Part shown: positions 1 through 4,999 of the stretch, piece after piece | Numbering within the stretch: the stretch's first letter is position 1 | Layout of the letters: every line of letters begins with the position of its first letter | Program-made: the position numbers and the translations under genes | The notes under the pieces: generated by a model | The model's database searches: none | Seen by the model: the letters and a program-made list of their open reading frames with translations, nothing else | Told to the model about the DNA's origin: nothing | Assembly (NCBI GenBank): GCA_020429495.1 | Contig: JAGQLJ010000131.1 | Coordinates: 1-7,664, forward strand | DNA from: Candidatus Dojkabacteria bacterium | GTDB taxonomy: Bacteria > Patescibacteriota > Dojkabacteria > J137 | Direction: 5' to 3' | Length of the DNA: 7,664 bases

Positions 1-122
1 TTCGCTTGTACCATTCAATGACATAAATAAATATAATAAAAAATAAATTAGAACTTGGAAGTATACAATATTTTTTAAATATTTCAAGAATGGTATATAA
101 TACCTTCGTTTAAAATATATAA
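1..122. other. Left-edge intergenic region, possible start of a divergent gene
   Basis: No complete gene is present here. On the minus strand an ATG at 24-22 opens a frame running off the window edge after eight codons (MSLNGTSE). It is preceded by very AT-rich DNA that includes TATTAT-like hexamers, so it could be the start of a gene divergent from gpmI. The plus-strand frames close at 19-21, 24-26 and 44-46, so the tail of an upstream co-directional gene is equally possible. Eight codons are too few to decide or to suggest a product. Confidence 0.25.
88..107 (+). promoter_or_regulatory. Putative gpmI -10 region inside an inverted repeat
   Basis: TATAAT lies at 96-101, 21 bases before the gpmI start, which predicts a short leader of about 15 bases. 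The hexamer sits in a perfect inverted repeat GGTAT-ATA-ATACC (92-104), extended to GAA/TTC if T91 is bulged. The repeat also puts a TATTAT on the other strand, so the site could be a bidirectional -10 or an operator. No convincing -35 hexamer lies 16-18 bases upstream. A second -10-like TAAAAT (111-116) sits exactly six bases before the ATG and would give a leaderless transcript. Confidence 0.4.
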
Positions 123-1634
123 ATGAATAAAAAAGTGGTAATGCTAATTTTAGATGGTTGGGGCTTAGGTAAGGAAGACGAGTTTAATGCAATTGCAAAT
201 GCTAAAACTCCTAATTTTGATAAGTTAGTAAAAGATTATCCAAATATTAGATTAAAAAGTGATGGACCAGCAGTGGGGCTTCCTGAAGGACAATTTGGAA
301 CTAGTGAAATTAATCATCAGGTAATTGGGGCAGGCACAGTAATATTGCAAGATCTTCCCAGAATTTCAAAATATATTGAAGAAGGTAGCTTTTTCAATAA
401 TAAAGGACTAGTGGAAGCTTGTAATCATGCTAAAAAAAATAACTCAGCAGTTCAGTTAGTTGGAATTGTATCTGACGGTAATGTTCATGCATCTATGGAA
501 CACTTACAAGCTTGCATAGATCTTGTAGCGAGAGAAGGTGTAGAGAATATCTACATTCACGCATTTACAGATGGAAGGGATACTCCACCCAAATCAGCTA
601 AAAAATATTTAGATCAAGTTGAAAAATCCCTAAAAAAACATAAGTTTAATAAAGCTTCAATATCCACAATGCAGGGTAGGTTTTATCTAGATAGAGATAG
701 AGACTGGGATAAAACTGAGAAAGCTGTGAACTTAATTTTTGAAGGTAGAGGGGGAAATTACAAATCTTATGAAACAGTTATAAATGATAATTATTATCAT
801 AACAATACTGATGAATACTTTGAACAGTATGTCTTAGATGAAGAGGGGATTATAGGGAAAAAGGATTCAATAATCTTTTTTCACTTTAGAACAGACCGAA
901 TGTACCAACTTGCTCAAAGAATATCTCAGAGAGTTACTAAAAATAATTATATGGTTTCATTTACTTCTTACTCAGATGACTTTAAATTCCCAGTAGCATT
1001 TCCTAGAGAATATATTTCACATACATTAGCAAGTACAGTATCTGAAGCTAAGAAAAGCCAACTGCACATTACTGAGACTGAAAAATTCGCACATTTAACC
1101 TTTTTTATGAATGCAGGTAAAGAAGAGGAATATCCATATGAAGATTGGAAAATGTTGCAGTCTAATCGTTATGTTAAACCATACTATAACTTTGAGCCTT
1201 CAATGAGAGCATTTGATATAACAGATCAAATTGTTGATCATATTGAAAAAGATAGCTATGACTTTATTGTTGTTAACTATCCAAATACCGATATGGTAGG
1301 GCATACCGGCAACTATGAAGCAGCAGTTATTGCAGCAGAATCTGTTGATTATTGTTTAGGCAAGGTATATGCAGCAATAAAAGAAAAACTGGATGATTAT
1401 GTTTTAATTGTTACAGCAGATCATGGTAACTCAGACGTTATGTGGGATTATGAATCTGAACAACCACATACTCAGCATACAACCAATCCAGTGCCATTCA
1501 TTTTGGTAACAGATATTAAATGCAAACTAGATAGAAAAGAAAGCCTTGAAGATATTGCGCCAACAATTTTAGATCTAATGGGAATAGAAAAACCAGAAGT
1601 AATGAAAGGTAATACTTTGATAGTAAAAGAATAA
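123..1634 (+). CDS. gpmI: 2,3-bisphosphoglycerate-independent phosphoglycerate mutase
   Basis: This cytoplasmic glycolytic enzyme interconverts 3- and 2-phosphoglycerate, using two metal ions and a phosphoserine intermediate. At 503 residues it has the usual length for the family. Family motifs are intact: ILDGWG (9-14, metal ligand D11), the nucleophile serine S61 in GTSE, DGNVH (118-122), HAFTDGRDTPPKS (146-158), FRTDR, the ligands D390 and H394 (DMVGH), ADHGN (D433, H434) and PHTQHTTNPVP with H452. The phosphatase-like domain is split by the transferase domain (roughly residues 75-310), as usual in iPGMs. The nucleophile loop reads GTSEINH where many homologues have GNSEVGH, a modest divergence around a kept serine. 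A TAA stands directly before the ATG, so no longer in-frame start exists. There is no Shine-Dalgarno motif. It converges on eno, the next pathway step, across a shared terminator. Confidence 0.97.
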   Translation: MNKKVVMLILDGWGLGKEDEFNAIANAKTPNFDKLVKDYPNIRLKSDGPAVGLPEGQFGTSEINHQVIGAGTVILQDLPRISKYIEEGSFFNNKGLVEACNHAKKNNSAVQLVGIVSDGNVHASMEHLQACIDLVAREGVENIYIHAFTDGRDTPPKSAKKYLDQVEKSLKKHKFNKASISTMQGRFYLDRDRDWDKTEKAVNLIFEGRGGNYKSYETVINDNYYHNNTDEYFEQYVLDEEGIIGKKDSIIFFHFRTDRMYQLAQRISQRVTKNNYMVSFTSYSDDFKFPVAFPREYISHTLASTVSEAKKSQLHITETEKFAHLTFFMNAGKEEEYPYEDWKMLQSNRYVKPYYNFEPSMRAFDITDQIVDHIEKDSYDFIVVNYPNTDMVGHTGNYEAAVIAAESVDYCLGKVYAAIKEKLDDYVLIVTADHGNSDVMWDYESEQPHTQHTTNPVPFILVTDIKCKLDRKESLEDIAPTILDLMGIEKPEVMKGNTLIVKE

Positions 1635-1648
1635 TTTTTTGCTAAATA

Positions 1649-1678
1649 AAAAGAGGTGCTAGTTAAAGCACCTCTTTT
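1649..1678. terminator. Bidirectional intrinsic terminator between gpmI and eno
   Basis: A perfect 12-bp stem (1649-1660 with 1667-1678; core GAGGTGCT / AGCACCTC) encloses a six-base loop AGTTAA. A-runs flank the left arm and T-runs the right arm, so the hairpin is followed by a U-tract when read from either strand. It lies 14 bases after the gpmI stop and 15 bases after the eno stop in the other direction. It therefore should end both convergent transcripts. Confidence 0.92.
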
Positions 1679-1693
1679 CTTTTATAAATTTAG

Positions 1694-2932
1694 CTACAGC
1701 TGTTCGCTAATTCTTAATAATTCATTATATTTTGCAGTTCTTTCTCCTCGGCTTGGAGCACCTGTTTTAATTTGTCCAGCTCCTGTTCCAACTGCAATGT
1801 GAGAAATTGTTACATCTTCTGTTTCTCCACTTCTGTGAGAAACAACATTATTCCAACCTGCATCTTTTGCCATATGCATTGCTGCAAATGTTTCTGTTAA
1901 AGAACCAATTTGATTTACTTTAACTAATAGAGCATTGCAAGATTTCTCATCGATTGCTTTTTCAATTCTTTTTACGTTTGTTACCAATAAATCATCTCCA
2001 ACAATTTGTAGTTTATCTCCAACCTTTTGTGTAAATTTAGACCACATTGACCAATCATCTTCAGCAAAAGGATCTTCAATACTTAAGAATGGATACTTGC
2101 CTGTCCAGGAAATTAAAGTTTCTAACCATTCATCTTTAGAGATTTCTTTATTCTCAGTTTTAAGTATGTAAGTATCATTCTCTGCGTTATAGAACTCGCT
2201 AGATGCTACATCTAGTGCAAAGAAAACATCTTCACCTAGTTTATAACCTGATTTTTCAATTGCCTCAGAAATAGTTGATAGAGCCTCTTCATTATTTTTA
2301 AATCCAGGTGCATATCCACCTTCGTTTCCAATATTAGTATTCATTCCTCTTTCATCTAAGATCTTTCCTAAATTTAAAAAGATTTCGCAACCACCTCTTA
2401 GTTGCTCAGCATAGTCTCTATTTTGAAGAATAATCATAAATTCTTGAATATCAGTTGACCAGTTTGCATGTTTCCCTCCATTCATAATGTTAAACATTGG
2501 TCTTGGTAAACTCATTTCGCCTCCATAAATTTCGTTTATATACTTGAATAAAGGAAGTTTTTTGCTGTTAGCAACAGCATGAGCAAAAGCTAGCGAAACA
2601 CCTAAAATTGCGTTTGCTCCAAGATTTGCTTTATTTTCAGTACCATCAAGTTTGATTAGGAAGTTATCAAGTTCTTCTTGTGACTTAAAGTCTTCTGCAG
2701 ACAACTTTGAATTTAGATCTTCTACATTCTTAACTGCCTTTAAAACACTTTTGCCTAAAAAATTACTTTTATCACCATCTCTTAGCTCAAGTGCTTCATG
2801 AGCACCAGTTGATGCGCCACTTGGAATTGCAGCTCTACCAAAAGAACCATCATCAAGTGTTAAATCTACTTCAATTGTTGGGTTTGCTCTTGAATCAATT
2901 ATTTGCCTGGCATGTACCTTTTTTATCTTCAT
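1694..2932 (-). CDS. eno: Enolase (phosphopyruvate hydratase)
   Basis: Enolase dehydrates 2-phosphoglycerate to phosphoenolpyruvate in the cytoplasm, using the product of the gpmI enzyme encoded opposite. At 412 residues it is slightly shorter than typical bacterial enolases (about 420-435). Visible family motifs are SRANPTIEVD (14-23), SGASTG (38-43), NGGKH with H155, DIQEFM (161-166), catalytic E204, metal ligands D241 (ALDVA), E286 (SIEDP) and D313 (VGDDL), the catalytic base K338 (LLVKVNQIG), SHRSGETED (365-373) and QIKTGAPSR (387-395) with K389. Two conserved stretches are altered. GDEGG reads GNEGG (N203), and the usual HADN of the segment before DIQEFM reads HANWST. Neither removes a core catalytic residue. 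A TAG lies directly before the ATG, so no longer in-frame start exists. No Shine-Dalgarno motif is seen. It is the last of three minus-strand genes and also has its own promoter. Confidence 0.97.
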   Translation of the reverse strand: MKIKKVHARQIIDSRANPTIEVDLTLDDGSFGRAAIPSGASTGAHEALELRDGDKSNFLGKSVLKAVKNVEDLNSKLSAEDFKSQEELDNFLIKLDGTENKANLGANAILGVSLAFAHAVANSKKLPLFKYINEIYGGEMSLPRPMFNIMNGGKHANWSTDIQEFMIILQNRDYAEQLRGGCEIFLNLGKILDERGMNTNIGNEGGYAPGFKNNEEALSTISEAIEKSGYKLGEDVFFALDVASSEFYNAENDTYILKTENKEISKDEWLETLISWTGKYPFLSIEDPFAEDDWSMWSKFTQKVGDKLQIVGDDLLVTNVKRIEKAIDEKSCNALLVKVNQIGSLTETFAAMHMAKDAGWNNVVSHRSGETEDVTISHIAVGTGAGQIKTGAPSRGERTAKYNELLRISEQL

Positions 2933-2963
2933 CTAAAACTAAATTTAAGAATTAAAACGAGTA

Positions 2964-2992
2964 ATAATATCGCTAACAAAATTAATTGGCAA
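2964..2992 (-). promoter_or_regulatory. Sigma70-type promoter of eno
   Basis: Read on the minus strand, TTGCCA (2992-2987) is followed by a 17-base spacer and TATTAT (2969-2964). Each hexamer matches five of six consensus bases at the optimal spacing. The predicted start near 2957 leaves a leader of about 25 bases before the eno ATG, without a Shine-Dalgarno motif. The -35 begins three bases beyond the stop codon of the CofE-like gene, so eno can be expressed independently of the genes upstream of it. Confidence 0.65.
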
Positions 2993-2995
2993 ATA

Positions 2996-3715
2996 TTATT
3001 TTATTTCTCTTACTAAAATAACAGGAGTATTGTTTCCATCATCTTCCTGTCCTTGAGGATTTCCAGCCATAATCTGTTTCCATTCTTCTTCTGAATACAT
3101 GTTTTCTAGCTTATTGCTCATTCCCATTACATTATTTTCTATATTATTCCCATCCATTATTGCAACTGGAACACCATAACGTGCTTCTAGTTCATTACAA
3201 ATGTTCTTTGCTTCATATGGTCTTGGTGGTAAGAAAGCATAATTTTCAAAAATCGGCTTGGAAGTGTAGCCAACAGTAAATCCATCAATTGCATTAATCT
3301 GATTACCAGCAAGTCTATAAAAATATCCTGGCTTTCCCAAAAGCTTCATGAGCAAACCTCCAATAATTGAAAAGATAATTCTGCCATAGCCAGCTCTATT
3401 TATTGCCACCTGCATTTTTCTTGGACTTGAGTAACCAATATCATTTGGCCATTTCTTTACAAACTTTACTATTATTCTTGCTAATAAAGAAATTTTGACA
3501 GAATCTTTATGTACAGTTAAACCAGGGGTTGTGATACTTACAATTTTGCAAGAAACTGCCATGATATCACCATTCTCAATCTTAGGTTTTGCAAATTCAT
3601 CAAGAACATCAACTAAAGAATCGTCTATTTCAACAAACTTTGTTTCAACAGGAATTCGCGCAAATTTTTTGCCATTTAATTCTGTGTATAGTTCTCTTCC
3701 TGGATTTGAATTCAT
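2996..3715 (-). CDS. F420-0:L-glutamate ligase (CofE)-like protein, substrate unknown
   Basis: This 239-residue protein resembles the F420_ligase family (PF01996). The N-terminal part fits the family pattern: IPVET (21-25), then GDIMAVSCKIVSITTPG (49-65), equivalent to the GD-hydrophobic-KIVS motif. Later come GYFYRLAG (130-137) and AIDG (142-145), which I recall from the CPR and Firmicutes branch of the family. In C-terminal VAIMDGNNIENNVMG (184-198), the acidic and asparagine residues sit where classical CofE has its metal-binding DxFGR segment. A hydrophobic stretch at 112-126 is probably a buried helix, not a membrane anchor. No other F420 gene is nearby, and CPR bacteria are not known to make F420. 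An amide ligation of glutamate or another amino acid to some acceptor is plausible but unproven. The start is bounded by an in-frame TAG at 3736-3734. It lies 39 bases after the DUF5680 gene. Confidence 0.75.
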   Translation of the reverse strand: MNSNPGRELYTELNGKKFARIPVETKFVEIDDSLVDVLDEFAKPKIENGDIMAVSCKIVSITTPGLTVHKDSVKISLLARIIVKFVKKWPNDIGYSSPRKMQVAINRAGYGRIIFSIIGGLLMKLLGKPGYFYRLAGNQINAIDGFTVGYTSKPIFENYAFLPPRPYEAKNICNELEARYGVPVAIMDGNNIENNVMGMSNKLENMYSEEEWKQIMAGNPQGQEDDGNNTPVILVREIK

Positions 3716-3721
3716 AAAGTT

Positions 3722-3750
3722 ATTATATAGCTGCTAGCCACTTGCCGCAA
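3722..3750 (-). promoter_or_regulatory. Promoter of the CofE-like gene, leaderless geometry
   Basis: On the minus strand a perfect TATAAT (3727-3722) is followed by exactly six bases (AACTTT) and then the ATG at 3715. With the usual numbering (-12 to -7), +1 is the A of the start codon, predicting a leaderless mRNA. A 17-base spacer upstream places TTGCGG (3750-3745), which matches only the TTG of the -35 consensus. The spacer and -35 are made of the heptamer repeat DNA described separately. Confidence 0.5.
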
Positions 3751-3775
3751 GCTACTAGCTATTAGCAATTACTAG
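3727..3775 (-). repeat. Degenerate heptamer tandem repeat, seven units
   Basis: Read on the minus strand, the DNA divides into seven 7-base units: CTAGTAA, TTGCTAA, TAGCTAG, TAGCTTG, CGGCAAG, TGGCTAG, CAGCTAT. Six carry GC at unit positions 3-4, with an approximate consensus TAGCTAG. Adjacent units agree at 27 of 42 positions by hand count. The array encodes the last six residues of the DUF5680 protein, supplies its stop (a tandem TAG TAG) and runs into the -10 box of the next gene. Because the unit is nearly palindromic, the array can also fold: 3759-3748 with 3744-3733 form an imperfect stem. With no T-tract, it is a poor terminator candidate. Confidence 0.6.
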
Positions 3776-4207
3776 TCCTCCAATAAATCTATGAAAGAAT
3801 ACAACTTTTCCTTCAAAAGAAATTTCTTCATCTCCATGAAAGTACGTAATATCACCATGAGTTTTGGATGAATAATGCCATTTCCCTTCTTCAAAATGTT
3901 CGGGACCTCTATGAGCAAATACTCCTTCAGGAATTTCTTCTATCATTCCACCACCATAAACAACTTTCCAAACAATCTCGCCTTTGTATTTTACTGTTTC
4001 AGATCCCCAGCTTCTTGCATATCCTGTATATTTATCTTCGTATTCCCAATCTCCATTCTCATACTTTAAAACTTTATAACCATCAGTTTCAGGTGTTCTT
4101 GCTTCAACACTTTCTGTTGCATATGAATTTAGCGATGCTTCATCAATAAAGTTAGTTAGCTCAGATAGTGAAAAGGGTATTTGTGGATTTTCTATTGTAT
4201 ATTCCAT
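3755..4207 (-). CDS. DUF5680 domain protein
   Basis: This 150-residue protein consists of little beyond a single DUF5680 domain, a family of unknown function frequent in CPR genomes. The recognisable pattern is an N-terminal helix LTNFIDEASLNSYATE (17-32), then the aromatic-rich GDWEYEDKYTGYARSWG (52-68), KYKGEIVWKVVYGGG (73-87), HRGP (99-102), GDITYFHGDEEISFEGKVVF (118-137) and a closing GGLV (143-146). There is no signal peptide or membrane segment, so it should be cytoplasmic. It lacks the helix-turn-helix that accompanies this domain in some proteins. The ATG follows a TATAAT by six bases, and an in-frame TAG lies at 4225-4223. Its last residues (LVIANS) and double TAG stop come from the heptamer repeat, so this C-terminus may be a recent or drifting end. 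It is divergent from the PEGA gene and upstream of the CofE-like gene. Confidence 0.75.
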   Translation of the reverse strand: MEYTIENPQIPFSLSELTNFIDEASLNSYATESVEARTPETDGYKVLKYENGDWEYEDKYTGYARSWGSETVKYKGEIVWKVVYGGGMIEEIPEGVFAHRGPEHFEEGKWHYSSKTHGDITYFHGDEEISFEGKVVFFHRFIGGLVIANS

Positions 4208-4213
4208 AAGAAG

Positions 4214-4219
4214 ATTATA
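4214..4219 (-). promoter_or_regulatory. -10 box of the DUF5680 gene, leaderless geometry
   Basis: A perfect TATAAT on the minus strand (4219-4214) is followed by six bases (CTTCTT) and the ATG at 4207. This is the same spacing as at the CofE-like gene, and it again puts +1 on the start codon. The 17-base spacing leads to TTTCAG (4242-4237), a poor -35. Recognition may rely mainly on the -10. Confidence 0.5.
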
Positions 4220-4226
4220 TATCTAA

Positions 4227-4289
4227 AAACTGGAAACTGAAAACTTATTACTCTTATAACTTACTTTTACTTATTGTAGAATGTAGAAT
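4227..4289. repeat. Seven-base-period reiterated words in the divergent gap
   Basis: AAACTGG, AAACTGA and AAACTTA follow each other at exactly seven bases (4227-4247; neighbours match at six of seven positions). GTAGAAT occurs twice in tandem (4276-4289). The middle (4248-4275) is rich in TTACT and CTTAT words but has no clear heptamer register. The region fills the gap between the divergent DUF5680 and PEGA genes. Confidence 0.45.
4277..4289 (+). promoter_or_regulatory. Tentative -10 boxes for the PEGA gene
   Basis: Two copies of TAGAAT (4277-4282 and 4284-4289), five of six matches to TATAAT, lie 23 and 16 bases before the ATG. The second would give a leader of about ten bases. No good -35 is found at 16-18 bases from either copy, and the duplication is part of the heptamer repeat, so this is weak. 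Confidence 0.3.
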
Positions 4290-4305
4290 AGAGACAGAAA
4301 ATTAA

Positions 4306-4983
4306 ATGAAAACTTTTATAAGATTAGTAATACTTGTTTTAGTATTAGTCCTTTTGGGACTTTGGTCTCCTTGGCTACAATGGAATGTAGATATTGCAAA
4401 AATATTTAATGTAGAAAAACCCGACAAGATATCTGGACTAGAAGTTTATTCGCTGTTAGGAGATATTCAGGTTGAAATTGATGATATTGCACAAGAAGGT
4501 ACTGCTTCTGCCTCAGAAGATAGGGCTTTAATTATTGATGCAATAGAGCCTGGAGAAAAATCAGTAACAGTAAAAAGAATTTCTAATGTCAGTGGAGCAT
4601 ATTGGGAATACAGAGACATTGTAACTTTTACAGAAGGAATAAATACAATTATTACTCTTGGACTTGGCCCAGAAGAAGAATTTTCTGAAGGAACAGTCAT
4701 TACTGCTACAAAAAAGACTAATGAAAACTATAATCTAAAATTAAAATCAGATACAACAGACTTTAATGCAGAAATAGACGGAGTTCCACATGCAGTAAAT
4801 TCTAATGAATTCACTCAATCAATAAGCTTAGATCAACAACATACAATTAAAATCACTAAAGAAGGATATGAAACATTAGAGTTTACAATTTTACCAGGGG
4901 AGCAATCAGATAGAGATAAACTAGTTAATTACATAATAAATGTGGAAACAAAATTAATGTTACAGCCAGTTCAAATTAATTAG
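4306..4983 (+). CDS. Membrane-anchored PEGA-domain protein
   Basis: This 225-residue protein has a short basic N-terminus, a strongly hydrophobic segment (about residues 7-20) and no lipobox or obvious cleavage site. It is likely anchored by an uncleaved signal helix, with the rest outside the membrane. The exported part reads as two PEGA-like beta modules. The first (about 44-120) contains LLGDIQVEIDD, IEPGEKSVTVKR and a closing GINTIITLGL. The second (about 145-200) contains FNAEIDGVPH, HTIKITKEGYETLEF and LPG. PEGA repeats are common in surface proteins and have no catalytic motif, so a structural or binding role is likely. A TAA lies directly before the ATG, so no longer in-frame start exists; there is no Shine-Dalgarno motif. 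The stop is 16 bases before the next gene with no terminator between, which suggests co-transcription with the SDR-DUF4012 protein. Confidence 0.75.
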   Translation: MKTFIRLVILVLVLVLLGLWSPWLQWNVDIAKIFNVEKPDKISGLEVYSLLGDIQVEIDDIAQEGTASASEDRALIIDAIEPGEKSVTVKRISNVSGAYWEYRDIVTFTEGINTIITLGLGPEEEFSEGTVITATKKTNENYNLKLKSDTTDFNAEIDGVPHAVNSNEFTQSISLDQQHTIKITKEGYETLEFTILPGEQSDRDKLVNYIINVETKLMLQPVQIN

Positions 4984-4999
4984 GGGGCTAAAGAAAAAA

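Noticed and set aside
1935..2171. Plus-strand open frame of 78 codons inside eno
   Set aside because: It is antisense to strongly conserved enolase coding sequence, has no recognisable protein pattern and no start signal.
2935..2958. TTTAA-TTC-TTAAA hairpin in the eno leader
   Set aside because: A five-base, AT-only stem is expected by chance in this composition and too weak to regulate.
2996..3715. Evidence of F420 coenzyme biosynthesis
   Set aside because: A single divergent ligase-family protein without cofC, cofD or Fo synthase genes nearby does not support the pathway.
3495..3737. Plus-strand open frame of 80 codons over the start of the CofE-like gene
   Set aside because: It is antisense to a recognisable family member and has no domain pattern or ribosome binding signal.
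3733..3759. Hairpin after the DUF5680 stop as an intrinsic terminator
   Set aside because: The stem is imperfect (one mismatch and two wobbles in the middle) and no U-tract follows. It is explained by the near-palindromic heptamer repeat.
3868..4149. Two overlapping plus-strand open frames inside the DUF5680 gene
   Set aside because: Their compositions (runs of His, Leu and Phe) are what antisense reading of this gene produces, and the minus-strand gene has clear family motifs.
4467..4700. Minus-strand open frame of 77 codons inside the PEGA gene
   Set aside because: It is a shadow of the real coding strand with Ser/Pro-rich antisense composition.
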